Notes: generated by a model from the sequence alone, not told the origin. A stretch of 64,000 bases of DNA from Acidianus ambivalens (GCF_009729015.1 NZ_CP045482.1:1298001-1362000), one strand, 5' to 3'. Shown: positions 35,989 to 46,578, numbered from the stretch's first letter. Made by a program: numbers and translations.

Positions 35989-36308
35989 ATGCTAAAATAA
36001 AGGTTGTAGGGAATAAAATTTCCTATGAATAATGCGTTAGTCATAAAGTTATGCTAAAGCTAGTAGTTTTAGATAAATTTTAAATAAAATGTAGTTATTT
36101 TCAATATACATTAGTTGTGACTATGGGAAATTGATAAAGTGCAGAAATTATAGCTAAATAACATAAGGATTATCATCGTGAACTTGTATAGTCAAAGGAT
36201 GAAGCTTTATTAGGATCTATAGACCCTACTAAAAGGAAATTATCTTAATATTTTCCAAGCCTTAGGTTTGCTAATTGTTTTCAACACGCAATGAGAAGTT
36301 TTTATTTA
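35989..36308. other. Intergenic region with a decayed reading frame
   Basis: The left part should hold the promoter of the minus-strand MFS gene. From 36123 to 36248 one frame reads M-G-N, two stops, S-A-E-I-I-A-K, stop, H-K-D-Y-H-R-E-L-V, stop, S-K-D-E-A-L-L-G-S-I-D-P-T-K-R-K-L-S, stop. The protein-like composition suggests a dead gene of unknown family. No RNA gene is seen. Confidence 0.4.
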
Positions 36309-36800
36309 TCACCAAGGTTCTTTGCTTTTGCTTTTTACGCATTGTATAACTTTATCTATATCTATATCAATTCCGTAAGTAGAAATGAATTTCTTAAACT
36401 TCTGTAGCACTTTTTCTAGTCTTTTTATAGCGGCATCGCTTATTCCAGGCCAGTCTATGTATTCCGGTTTTATTCCCACAATATACGCCTCTTTAGGTCT
36501 GTTATTAGATCTTGCAGATAAAGATAATACTTGCAACGGAGTTAATCTATGCGGATCTGTTATCTCTACGAAATCAGCTTTGTCTAAATCGACTTTAAAT
36601 ATTCCTTCCTCCTCATCCATTTGCACAATGTCTATAAAAAATACTATGTCTCCGTTTTCTATTGCCGAAAGAGCTTGAAACCCGTTAGCACCAGCATCAA
36701 ATGCAGGCAAGCCAAGTTCTTCCATACAAGCCGCAGTTAATGAACCAACCGCATCGTCTCCGTAAAGTCTATTTCCTAGACCTATGATTTTAACAGCCAA
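36309..36800 (-). CDS. [NiFe] hydrogenase maturation protease
   Basis: This 163-aa HyaD/HybD/HycI-type endopeptidase starts with I-I-G-L-G-N-R-L-Y-G-D-D-A-V-G. The Glu usual in G-N-x-L-x-x-D-(D/E) is conserved as Asp, and the second metal-binding block F-I-D-I-V-Q-M-D and H-R-L-T-P are also visible. It removes the C-terminal extension of HynL once the NiFe centre is in place; HynL here does have such an extension after D-P-C-x-x-C-A-A-H. It is the last gene of the hydrogenase operon and overlaps the preceding gene by 19 nt. Confidence 0.92.
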   Translation of the reverse strand: MAVKIIGLGNRLYGDDAVGSLTAACMEELGLPAFDAGANGFQALSAIENGDIVFFIDIVQMDEEEGIFKVDLDKADFVEITDPHRLTPLQVLSLSARSNNRPKEAYIVGIKPEYIDWPGISDAAIKRLEKVLQKFKKFISTYGIDIDIDKVIQCVKSKSKEPW

Positions 36801-37213
36801 TTTACCTTCTCCTCCACCTTAGCATTAAGCTTTGCAATATTTTCGTCGTTATAATCCCCCCTAAAATATAAGGCGTATACTTTGTTCACTACTGAGAAGA
36901 TTAGAAGGCCGTAAGCTACGTCTTCTAAATAATACCTGCCATCTAATCCAGGTCTTAATAATTCTAGCATTTCCCACCTATCTGTAGTCTCAAGAATTAT
37001 TTCCTTCTCACTTATACCTTCTGGGGCATATCTACTACTTCCTACTAATAATACTTTTTCTGGAGATAACTTTCTTACCTCCTCTGCTGCGGCTATAGGA
37101 TCCGTACCGAGGTCTAGAACGAAATCCTTGTCTTTCCACATCTCGTAAACTTTCTCTACAACTAATCCATCTGGTGTAGCAGAAAAGGGAATAAAACCTA
37201 CAACTAACTTCAT
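36782..37213 (-). CDS. Unknown hydrogenase-operon protein (143 aa)
   Basis: This soluble alpha/beta protein has no Cys and no known motif. It starts M-K-L-V-V-G-F-I-P-F-S and contains V-L-L-V-G-S-S-R-Y-A-P-E-G, suggesting a Rossmann-like or phosphatase-like beta-strand core. Tight overlaps (4 nt with the 70-aa gene, 19 nt with the protease) tie it to the hydrogenase operon, so a maturation or assembly role is the best guess. It could replace accessory factors such as HupH/HoxQ that are absent here; that is inference. Confidence 0.6.
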   Translation of the reverse strand: MKLVVGFIPFSATPDGLVVEKVYEMWKDKDFVLDLGTDPIAAAEEVRKLSPEKVLLVGSSRYAPEGISEKEIILETTDRWEMLELLRPGLDGRYYLEDVAYGLLIFSVVNKVYALYFRGDYNDENIAKLNAKVEEKVNWLLKS

Positions 37214-37422
37214 TTATTACCAGCCCGTATTTTTCTTATCAAATCTAAGAGGTCTTTTGCCTCATATTCCTTAAGCATTTTATCTAAATTAACCTCCTCA
37301 GGAGTTGTCTTTATGTCGTAAATTGTTGAGAGTAATTCTTGTTTTATGGGCCTTGTTATTTCTTCTTTAATTGCGTCCTTAAATGCTAACAATTCCTGGA
37401 CAAGTTTTATTATTTCGCTCAT
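37210..37422 (-). CDS. Small helical hydrogenase-operon protein (70 aa)
   Basis: This 70-aa, highly charged, all-helical protein has no Cys. The ATGA-type overlap with the 143-aa gene and a 9-nt gap after hypE show it is part of the hydrogenase operon. I recognise no family. It may be a small assembly or scaffold factor. Confidence 0.6.
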   Translation of the reverse strand: MSEIIKLVQELLAFKDAIKEEITRPIKQELLSTIYDIKTTPEEVNLDKMLKEYEAKDLLDLIRKIRAGNK

Positions 37423-37431
37423 TTTACATCA

Positions 37432-38451
37432 CTAGCATATTCTAGGAACGATATCTCCTGTGGGCATTTCTAATATTTTTGCTCCCCCTACTGCAGTCTT
37501 TGCAACAACTATTCCTTTCTCGCTTTTAGGTTCAACTACATATCCAATACTTGCAGGCTCAAATCCTAAGCTTTTTAGAGTTTCCAGAACGTCGTCCTCA
37601 ACGTTACTATCTACTGCCAGTACACCAACGCCTTCACTGGCTAGATTCAACGGGTCCAGTCCTGTAACTTCAGTTATAGCTTTAACGTCCTCTAATACTG
37701 GGACTTTTGCTTCTTCAATTACTATTACATTACCTGTTAACTGTGCCCACTCGTTTAATGTAGCAGCTAATCCACCTCTTGTAGGGTCTCTTGCAGCGTG
37801 AACATAGCCTTTAAACTTACTGAATACTTCAAGTAATTCGAACAATGGTCTTACGTCGCTTTTAAGGTTTGTAGATATATTGTATTGCATTGCGGCAATT
37901 ACTGCACCGTGAACTCCTACAGGCCCGGTAACGATTATTTTATCCCCAGGTTTTATAGCATCTACTATAGGACTTCCAGTTTCGACCACTCCTAAGCCGA
38001 CTGTATTTATTATGATAGAATTCTTCATAGCCGTTTCTTCAATTACCTTAAAGTCTCCACCCACCAGAGGAATATTATATTTTTTTAATAATTCTATCAT
38101 AGATCCAGTAATCTTTTCAAGGTCATCAATCGGAAATCCTTCAGAAACTACAATTGAGTCCAACATGGCTATTGGTTTGGCTCCCATCATTATTACGTCA
38201 TTTAAGGTACCAGAGACTGCAAGGTATCCTATATCTCCACCTGGAAAGAAATAGGGATTTACAGTATGGGAATCTGTGGCAACTACTAGGTTATTTTGGA
38301 GAACTGCTCCATCGTCTGGATAATCTATTCCAACTCCTCCTTTTACCCTCTTTAGCTCTAGTGGAAGCCTAGAAAAGAAGAGCCTCTGCAATAGTTGCTG
38401 CGTTTCTTTACCTCCATTACCATGAGAAATCTGTATCTTATTATATGACAT
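37432..38451 (-). CDS. hypE: Hydrogenase maturation factor HypE
   Basis: This 339-aa AIR-synthase-like ATPase dehydrates the thiocarboxamide on its C-terminal Cys to thiocyanate, the source of the CN ligands of the NiFe centre. It starts I-Q-I-S-H-G-N-G-G-K-E, has G-D-G/D-D-G-A-V nucleotide-binding segments, D-P-T-R-G-G-L-A-A-T-L-N-E, and ends P-R-I-C, the required C-terminal motif. It needs HypF for carbamoylation, but hypF is not in this window. Confidence 0.97.
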   Translation of the reverse strand: MSYNKIQISHGNGGKETQQLLQRLFFSRLPLELKRVKGGVGIDYPDDGAVLQNNLVVATDSHTVNPYFFPGGDIGYLAVSGTLNDVIMMGAKPIAMLDSIVVSEGFPIDDLEKITGSMIELLKKYNIPLVGGDFKVIEETAMKNSIIINTVGLGVVETGSPIVDAIKPGDKIIVTGPVGVHGAVIAAMQYNISTNLKSDVRPLFELLEVFSKFKGYVHAARDPTRGGLAATLNEWAQLTGNVIVIEEAKVPVLEDVKAITEVTGLDPLNLASEGVGVLAVDSNVEDDVLETLKSLGFEPASIGYVVEPKSEKGIVVAKTAVGGAKILEMPTGDIVPRIC

Positions 38452-38457
38452 AATTCA

Positions 38458-38763
38458 TCAACTCTCTAAAATTTTCATAGCTTCTTTGAAGAACTCATCA
38501 GCGGCCTTTTTCGCTTCCTCTTCAGATTTGCCCATGATTTCCTCAGTTCTCTGAATTTCTTCCGCTATGAATTTTAAATTCTCTATAACTCCTTCCTTAG
38601 ATAATTTTTCTATTATAACTCCAGCATGCACCATTACGTAATCTCCGGGTTTAACGTTATCCACACCTATTGCAACCCTCTTTATAGTTCCTCCGCCTAA
38701 ATCTACTTCGGCTATCACATCTGTATCAATAGCTACTACCTTTGCGGGAACTGCCCAACACAT
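38458..38763 (-). CDS. hypC: Hydrogenase maturation chaperone HypC
   Basis: This 101-aa HypC/HupF-family protein has the essential Cys2 (M-C-W-A-V-P-A) and the G-D-Y-V-M-V-H-A-G core. With HypD it carries the Fe(CN)2CO unit to the large subunit. The C-terminus has an extra charged helix of about 25 residues compared with bacterial HypC. It lies 1 nt after hypD and 6 nt before hypE. Confidence 0.97.
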   Translation of the reverse strand: MCWAVPAKVVAIDTDVIAEVDLGGGTIKRVAIGVDNVKPGDYVMVHAGVIIEKLSKEGVIENLKFIAEEIQRTEEIMGKSEEEAKKAADEFFKEAMKILES

Positions 38764-38764
38764 C

Positions 38765-39961
38765 TTATTTCACCTCCGAAACAATTTTAGTAATCCTTTC
38801 CGTAGAGCCGAATCTGGCCCAAACGGCACATGCTCCTTCCATGGACACCATGCACGGTCCCCAGGGCCTTGCAGGAGTACAAGCTTTCATAAACATAGGA
38901 CAGTCTGTAGGGTAGGCAATACCTAAGGTTACCTCATTACATCTGCATCCAGGAGGCAAATCGTAATCCCAAGGCTTTTCTTTTATTCCTAATTGTTCCC
39001 TTGCATTATACATGGAATACTCCTCTCTTAAATCCAAACCGCTCTTCGGTATGGAACCTATACCCCTCCATATTGCATCAACCAGCTTGAAGACCTTATT
39101 TATTTCAACTTGTGCATACACGTTTCCTTGGTACTTTACTACTCTTTTGTATTCCAAGTTCGTGTAGGTTATATCTCCCGAATGCAAGTCTTGGAGTATT
39201 TTTAGAACTCCGGCTAAGACATCTATCGGTTCGAAGCCAGTAACTACTGCTGGTATTTTATATTCCCTAGGGAAAAAGTCCCAGCTAATAGCCCCAATTA
39301 TGCTAGAAACGTGACCGGGACCAATAACTCCAGAAACAGGTACTAGACCTTTGCTCTTGTGTAACCTAACAGCGAATTCAGCCGCTGGTGCTGTAAGTTT
39401 TAACGAAGAATAAAAGAGTAAGTTTTTAGGAACCTTTTCTTTCTCAAACAATACTGCATAGCTAGGAGTAGTAGTTTCGAATCCTATACCAAAAAATACT
39501 GATGGTTTTCCAGACTTTTTAGCGTCTTCTATTGCGTCAACAAAACTGTAAACTATTCTTACATCAGCCCCTAAAGCTCTGGCAGCCGCTAAACTCCCTA
39601 CCTCATCTTTCTTATAATGTTTCACCGTAGGTAACTTGAAAACATCCCCAAAAGTATAAACTGTGTAACCCTCCATGGCCAATTTTATTACGTTCTCAAT
39701 GTCACTGGACGGAGTAACACAAACTGGGCACCCAGGTCCCGGTATTAACTCTACTGTTTCCGGCATGAGAGCTCTTAACCCATAATGAGTCGTCACCCAT
39801 TCATGTGACCCACAAAAATTCATTATCTTAATTTTTTCTCTGCCAATTTCTTTGGATACTATCGGAGCTAATTTATGAATTTGTTCTGTAATAGATTTTG
39901 CAAGTTCGCTATTCTCTCTAAATAATGCATCAATCTGTTTAGGTAAATCCATTTTTACCAC
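38765..39961 (-). CDS. hypD: Hydrogenase maturation factor HypD
   Basis: This 398-aa protein is the [4Fe-4S] scaffold on which Fe(CN)2CO is assembled. Key motifs are M-N-F-C-G-S-H-E-W near residue 47, L-I-P-G-P-G-C-P-V-C-V-T-P near 72-84, G-F-E-T-T-T-P, and the C-terminal Cys cluster P-P-G-C-R-C-N-E-V...C-P-M-F...C-T-P that binds the cluster. A second Met three residues in is an equally possible start. It overlaps the 201-aa gene by 7 nt. Confidence 0.97.
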   Translation of the reverse strand: MVKMDLPKQIDALFRENSELAKSITEQIHKLAPIVSKEIGREKIKIMNFCGSHEWVTTHYGLRALMPETVELIPGPGCPVCVTPSSDIENVIKLAMEGYTVYTFGDVFKLPTVKHYKKDEVGSLAAARALGADVRIVYSFVDAIEDAKKSGKPSVFFGIGFETTTPSYAVLFEKEKVPKNLLFYSSLKLTAPAAEFAVRLHKSKGLVPVSGVIGPGHVSSIIGAISWDFFPREYKIPAVVTGFEPIDVLAGVLKILQDLHSGDITYTNLEYKRVVKYQGNVYAQVEINKVFKLVDAIWRGIGSIPKSGLDLREEYSMYNAREQLGIKEKPWDYDLPPGCRCNEVTLGIAYPTDCPMFMKACTPARPWGPCMVSMEGACAVWARFGSTERITKIVSEVK

Positions 39962-40560
39962 TGAATTAATGATTTTCCATCTTTAAAAATCTTTATTATA
40001 AATGCATTTATACTCTCCATTTCAGCCCTTAATGACTGTACTGTTTTTGAGATCTCCTCATAACTGCCCCTATAGTAAATAGATATTAGAAATCTCGGAT
40101 TTGCGTCATTAATTCTTGTGAAGCTGACTAGAGTATAGTTCCTATCTTCGACCCTACCTTTAGATATATTGAAACCTCTAACGTCCCAATCTTCGATCTT
40201 TGGCAACTTCAAGTCTAAATTCTTTTCATAATTTACGTTTAATTCTGCATAATCGACTCCAATATTTCCGCTCTCTCTTAAAGCTCTCACTAATTCTCCC
40301 GCAGACAACTGAAAGTTTCCGAACTCGTGGGATACAACGGTAAAAGTCCTTGGTTGGTAATATATGTCAGCAAAGTTCTTCTTAGCGAAACTGCCGTCTT
40401 CCAGCGGTATTATAACATATCCAGTAGCACCGCTTAATCTTATCTGGCAGACTGAATATCCCAGTCCGGCTAACCTTCCTGCCATAGCGTATAAATCCGG
40501 TTCATTATTCAGCCTAACTGTAAAATATCCTGTAAATCCTGAAGCGCTTATTTCACTCAT
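39955..40560 (-). CDS. Unknown hydrogenase-operon protein (201 aa)
   Basis: This soluble 201-aa alpha/beta protein appears to have two related halves: residues about 8-65 (F-T-G-Y-F-T-V-R-L...G-Y-V-I-I-P-L) and about 130-190 (Y-T-L-V-S-F-T-R-I...A-F-I-I-K-I-F). It has a single Cys and no cofactor motif. It is sandwiched by overlaps between the Rieske protein and hypD. I recognise no family. Its place right after the structural and Rieske genes suggests a hydrogenase assembly or electron-transfer partner. Confidence 0.6.
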   Translation of the reverse strand: MSEISASGFTGYFTVRLNNEPDLYAMAGRLAGLGYSVCQIRLSGATGYVIIPLEDGSFAKKNFADIYYQPRTFTVVSHEFGNFQLSAGELVRALRESGNIGVDYAELNVNYEKNLDLKLPKIEDWDVRGFNISKGRVEDRNYTLVSFTRINDANPRFLISIYYRGSYEEISKTVQSLRAEMESINAFIIKIFKDGKSLIQW

Positions 40561-40893
40561 ATATTATTACCTCATCCCCTTTTACTTCTACATGATAAGT
40601 TTTCAAATCTCTCTTTGCAGGCCCGTCCACTACTTTCCCAGTTTTTATATCGAAAACACTACCATGCCACGGACACACTACCTTACCGTCATCGGTAAGG
40701 AATCCATCTTCTAAGGACAAGCCTGCATGAGAACAAAATGCTTCAATTGCAAAAAAAGATCCCTTATAATTTATGACTAGTACGGGTTTTCTCTCCCAAG
40801 GTTTTTGAGCGGGAAAGTAGTATTCTACCATGGACATTGGCGGAATTTCGTCTTTTTTTATAACTATTTTTTGTTGTGTAAGCATTTTAGTCA

Positions 40894-40897
<4 letters not shown>
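40553..40897 (-). CDS. Rieske-type [2Fe-2S] ferredoxin in the hydrogenase operon
   Basis: This 114-aa single-domain Rieske protein has both cluster-binding boxes, F-C-S-H-A-G near residues 58-63 and C-P-W-H-G-S near 79-84. There is no TM helix or Tat signal, so it is a soluble cytoplasmic ferredoxin like those of dioxygenase systems. It overlaps hynL by 4 nt and the 201-aa gene by 8 nt. In bacterial uptake hydrogenase operons a rubredoxin-like protein (HupI/HoxR) occupies a similar place and aids Fe-S maturation under oxygen; a parallel role is my inference. Confidence 0.92.
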
Positions 40898-42783
<1,886 letters not shown>

Positions 42784-42836
42784 GTATATTCACCTTATTT
42801 ACAGGATACGGGGAATAAGAAAGAAAAAACGTAAAA

Positions 42837-44201
42837 TCACTTTTTAGTCACCTTTATTCTATCTGCTAATAGCTCTATAATATGATTAACTTTGGCGTTA
42901 GCGTGGTAATAGTCTATGGAAAATCCTATACTCTCTATGCAAACGGGACAACCGGTTAGAACCTCTGAAGCTTTCACTTTATTTATTTCATTAACCTTAA
43001 TTTTACCTGCCTTTATTAACGGCTCTAGAGTCGAGTCCAAGAACTTTTTATCCTTCTCGCTAATAGGTATACCTATAGCTTTAGCCATATTCTCAACCAT
43101 ACTAGCTAATCCGCAACCTCCTCCGCCTCTGCTACAGCAGAAGCTATTAACACCATGGCTTGGTAACTCCTTAAAATTCTTAGATAAAGCTTTCATTAGA
43201 ACTCTGGGAGCTTCAAATACACCTCCTCTTCTTCCCAATTGACATGGGTCATGCCAAGTTATTACTTCATCTACTGGTTCTATCTCGAATTCTTTCTCTT
43301 CATACCACTTTGCAAGAAGTTCCGTAACGTGAACTACTTCATACTTTGGTTGCACTTTAAGAACTTCATGCATCGTATACCTTAGTGCTGGATACTCAAA
43401 TCCTCCTGCAGTCAATAGAACATACTTTGGAGACATCTCAGTGAAATAAGCATAAACCCTCTTCATTACGTCTAATGCTCCTTCCTTATCTCCTATTACT
43501 AACCCTACCGGAGGTCTTATGCCTAAAGGTTTAGACATGAAAGTCCAATCCTTACCTAACATATCCAAGATCTTTGCAACCTTAATTAATACGTCTGGAT
43601 ATACCATAGCTTCGTAAATGCTTGCGTAAAACAATACCTCTGAATTCTTTTTGTCTAGCGGAATATCTTTCCCTACTGCTTCCTTCATTTTCGATATTAA
43701 ATTGTTCCACGCGTCCCTAAACACTTGAATGTCCCAATATTTGCCTGAAACCTCAAGCTGTTCTATATCAGTATATATCTTTGGAGTCATTCCTGCCTTA
43801 AACGTAACTTGCCTTAGTAGATCTATTAATGCACCGCTATCAATAGCCATAGGACATACGAACATACAAGCTCCGCAATTAGTGCAGTGCCATGCATAAT
43901 CTGCCATAGTTTCAGCTTCTTCCAAGCTAAGGTACTTCTTACTTCCTCCAATTACCCTTCCAATAGTTTTACCCCAGATTGTAAACCTAGGCCTATATAA
44001 CTGCCTTGCTATTTCTGCCTTGTTTACTGGAGAGTATTCTAGGGAGGTTGGCGTGAATGGACATGCTGCTTCACATGCTTTACAGTTCACGCATGATTGT
44101 AAATAATATAATATTGTAGAATCTATCTGAGAATAGAATACGTCATCTATAGCTCTCTTTAATGCCTCTAAGTTTATTGTTTCCTGCTCAGTTACTGACA
44201 T
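42837..44201 (-). CDS. isp2: Isp2, HdrD-like Fe-S/CCG-domain electron carrier
   Basis: This 454-aa cytoplasmic or peripheral protein has two [4Fe-4S] ferredoxin motifs, C-V-N-C-K-A-C-E-A-A-C-P (about residues 36-47) and C-T-N-C-G-A-C-M-F-V-C-P (about 110-121). Two CCG domains follow (F-C-C-S-R-G-G-G-G-C-G near 345 and T-G-C-P-V-C near 423). This is the HdrD/Isp2 layout, found with Isp1 between or beside hydrogenase subunits and carrying electrons between hydrogenase and the quinone pool. It abuts isp1 with no gap. Confidence 0.93.
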   Translation of the reverse strand: MSVTEQETINLEALKRAIDDVFYSQIDSTILYYLQSCVNCKACEAACPFTPTSLEYSPVNKAEIARQLYRPRFTIWGKTIGRVIGGSKKYLSLEEAETMADYAWHCTNCGACMFVCPMAIDSGALIDLLRQVTFKAGMTPKIYTDIEQLEVSGKYWDIQVFRDAWNNLISKMKEAVGKDIPLDKKNSEVLFYASIYEAMVYPDVLIKVAKILDMLGKDWTFMSKPLGIRPPVGLVIGDKEGALDVMKRVYAYFTEMSPKYVLLTAGGFEYPALRYTMHEVLKVQPKYEVVHVTELLAKWYEEKEFEIEPVDEVITWHDPCQLGRRGGVFEAPRVLMKALSKNFKELPSHGVNSFCCSRGGGGCGLASMVENMAKAIGIPISEKDKKFLDSTLEPLIKAGKIKVNEINKVKASEVLTGCPVCIESIGFSIDYYHANAKVNHIIELLADRIKVTKK

Positions 44202-45011
44202 TTATTTCTCACCCCTCCTATATACCATGAAGTACCACTCCCTAACTTTGCCTAGGTAAAATTCGAACATATGGAACCCTCTTGTGAAAGGTAATGTTGC
44301 TATTATTATTTCAGCAACTAATATATGTGCCCCAAGTAAGTTATCGTACCAATAGACGTTGTCTGGTATATGTGCAGTAGCGAAAAATCCTAGCAATATG
44401 TCAATATACAATAAAACGAAGAACCACCAGTCGCCCGCCCTCAGAGATAATCCTTCTATTGCCAACAGTAGCTTATGACCTAAATAAACTCCTAAGAAGA
44501 TTATAAGGAAGAATGTTAAGAATTGTCCATTAAGTATAACCGTTAATGGACCCCATATATCATTAACGAACAGTGTAGTTGAGGCGTGGTTAGGAGTGGT
44601 CAATGCTAATAGTCCGTCCTCAGAGCTTTCTGGAATTGCCAATGGGAATAATGCACTATATGGAGGAATGTAATAAGCCCAAAATATCATGTGCTGAGCT
44701 AGCAAGAATATTATTAGAACTAAGGCAACGTGGAACAATAAACCTGCACCAGTAGTTATAGGCTTTCTCTTTATCCCAACCCTGCTGGAATTTGCGAAAG
44801 TATTTACTAAAGCTACTATTTTATGCCCGCTACTCACTTGCCTCAGTTCAGAACTTGGATAAGGAATGAAAGGTTTTTGATAAGTCACTAAATATCTGAA
44901 TATCCTATATGAAGCCCCTAAGAAGAAAAAGAACACTGTTGGAACGAAGAGATCTAAAGCTAATGGATATAACGAATTACCTACCGGATATGTAGCGTAA
45001 GGGATCTGCAT
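44202..45011 (-). CDS. isp1: Isp1, membrane cytochrome-b-like subunit
   Basis: This 269-aa NarI/HdrE-like membrane protein has about five or six TM segments. Histidines suited to heme b occur in the helices (G-L-L-F-H-V-A-L-V-L, L-A-Q-H-M, L-G-H-K-L, and A-H-I-P-D/A-H-I-L-V near the C-terminus). With Isp2 it anchors HynSL to the membrane and transfers electrons to caldariella-type quinone. The start shares one base with the hynS stop. Confidence 0.92.
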   Translation of the reverse strand: MQIPYATYPVGNSLYPLALDLFVPTVFFFFLGASYRIFRYLVTYQKPFIPYPSSELRQVSSGHKIVALVNTFANSSRVGIKRKPITTGAGLLFHVALVLIIFLLAQHMIFWAYYIPPYSALFPLAIPESSEDGLLALTTPNHASTTLFVNDIWGPLTVILNGQFLTFFLIIFLGVYLGHKLLLAIEGLSLRAGDWWFFVLLYIDILLGFFATAHIPDNVYWYDNLLGAHILVAEIIIATLPFTRGFHMFEFYLGKVREWYFMVYRRGEK

Positions 45012-46273
45012 TATGATCCCCTTAATTTTCCTTTTTGAACCATCTTTTTCTCTGCTATGCCTGCAGCTGCTCCTATTGCAATACCTCCCGCTATTAATCC
45101 TGCAGTCGTAAGCGTTGACGATGGTACTGGGACTTGTAACGGCTTATAGAAAGGTTCATATAAATCAGTGAATCCTGGCATTGTACAGCCTATACAGACT
45201 GCACCAGTCCTTGTAGGCCCTCCTATTCCTCCTACCCAACCGTATTTATTCCATGGGCAATTCGATACTGGCCCTTTACATCCTACTTCAAATAGACAGG
45301 CTGCAGTAGGTTGGCCTGGCTGTGTTCTAAATTCTCCTGCAGCATACCAGGCAGCTCTAGGACACTGCTCATGTACAGTATATTTAAAGAAGTATAGCGG
45401 CCTCCAATACTGGTCTAATTCAGGAAGAGGAGCTAATCCGCCAGCCCATAGTACTAGATTTGCTAAAGTCCTCATTATTCCGTTACCGTTTGCAGGACAA
45501 CCTGGAACAGCTATTGCTGGCTTAACCGAAGCTGAGGGTGAAGGAGTTATGTCCAAATAAGCATTAGGATTCTTTACAAATGTATAGAATGGTGCAGCTC
45601 CGGCTTGTGCGTTTAAGTAGTTATCTTCATAGAATCTGCTTAATAATCCTTTATATCCTCTTAAAGGATCGTCGAAAAAGCCAATAGCTCCAGTGGGAGA
45701 CGGAGACCAAGAAGGAGTTATAAACTTTGGCGGAGGTTGGTAAACCTTATCGGCTATTAGTCCCCCATAAGATGCACAATTACCTACTGTTAATACTGCA
45801 ACAGCGTTAGGTAATAATTCTGCTACCCATTGATTTAACGTCTTTGGTCCCAGCATTCCGAAAAATCCAGGGTTATTGGGGTTGTATTGTTGTGCAGTAT
45901 TTTCGTCTGGAAAACTACCTTCTATTACAAGAACGTATGGATTGTACTTCCCTGCTATTACGTCTTCTAAAATTTGTACTGCTTGCTCACCTTGTTGTGG
46001 CATAATAGATGGCCAGAAGGATATTTTAACGCTACCAGGACCTACTAACGGACTCGCTCCAAATAATACTTCCGCCACTGAAGGATCAGTAGCTTGTATG
46101 ATTGCAGTTGTATTTCCTTCACAAGCTTGAGCTTCGAACCATACTATGTTCACATCGCCATTTTTTATCATATCGACTGCTTTAGTAACAGCCTTATCCC
46201 ATTCCGGAGCAGTAAGCATTGTTGCAGTTAGTGCTAGCTTGAGAAAATCCCTTCTGGATATTTTGAATGACAT
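45011..46273 (-). CDS. hynS: [NiFe] hydrogenase small subunit with Tat signal
   Basis: This 420-aa subunit begins with a Tat signal (S-R-R-D-F-L-K-L-A) and ends with a hydrophobic anchor (A-G-L-I-A-G-G-I-A-I-G). The Fe-S ligands are mostly standard: V-G-N-C-A-S-Y-G, V-P-G-C-P, H-E-Q-C-P, C-L-F-E-V-G-C-K-G, N-C-P-W and C-I-G-C. The first (proximal) motif, however, reads A-C-E-G-N rather than C-T-G-C, so one of the four Cys is Asn54. A comparable C-D-G-D occurs in oxygen-tolerant group 1h enzymes. It is the first gene of the operon, with a palindromic site 60 nt upstream. Confidence 0.95.
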   Translation of the reverse strand: MSFKISRRDFLKLALTATMLTAPEWDKAVTKAVDMIKNGDVNIVWFEAQACEGNTTAIIQATDPSVAEVLFGASPLVGPGSVKISFWPSIMPQQGEQAVQILEDVIAGKYNPYVLVIEGSFPDENTAQQYNPNNPGFFGMLGPKTLNQWVAELLPNAVAVLTVGNCASYGGLIADKVYQPPPKFITPSWSPSPTGAIGFFDDPLRGYKGLLSRFYEDNYLNAQAGAAPFYTFVKNPNAYLDITPSPSASVKPAIAVPGCPANGNGIMRTLANLVLWAGGLAPLPELDQYWRPLYFFKYTVHEQCPRAAWYAAGEFRTQPGQPTAACLFEVGCKGPVSNCPWNKYGWVGGIGGPTRTGAVCIGCTMPGFTDLYEPFYKPLQVPVPSSTLTTAGLIAGGIAIGAAAGIAEKKMVQKGKLRGS

Positions 46274-46578
46274 GTTATGTTTGATTTACTGACTCTACTT
46301 AAATGCTTTTTGCACGAAAGTCTTCATTACACAAAATTAACTTTGTTAATTTGATTCTAAATTAACGGGGTATTACATTATACTAATTAAACTTTTCTAG
46401 TTAACGGGGTTTACCTATATTTTGCTAAATATTTCATTGATGTATAATACATTACAACTAAAAGTAAAGAATAGAATTATCATTATAGTAATTAAATGAG
46501 TTAATAGACCTTACCTCCATCTTTCCTAAACAAAGTTTATAAACTACTCAAGAGATGTTAGATTTAAAGGCGTAGAAT
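46274..46578. promoter_or_regulatory. Divergent hynS/tatA control region
   Basis: This 305-bp spacer contains a perfect palindrome (46334-46352), another AAATTAAC half-site at 46359-46366, and TTAACGGGGT twice (46362-46371 and 46401-46410, 39 bp apart). On the tatA side a TATA box GTTTATAAAC is at about 46534-46543, 40 nt before the ATG. On the hynS side CATTTAAG is about 30 nt before the ATG. No coding frame is seen. Confidence 0.65.
46334..46352. promoter_or_regulatory. Palindromic operator, site 1 (hynS)
   Basis: AAATTAAC-TTT-GTTAATTT is a perfect 8+3+8 inverted repeat ending 60 nt before the hynS start codon (46273). It shares its core with sites at 53602 and 55699. Confidence 0.7.
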
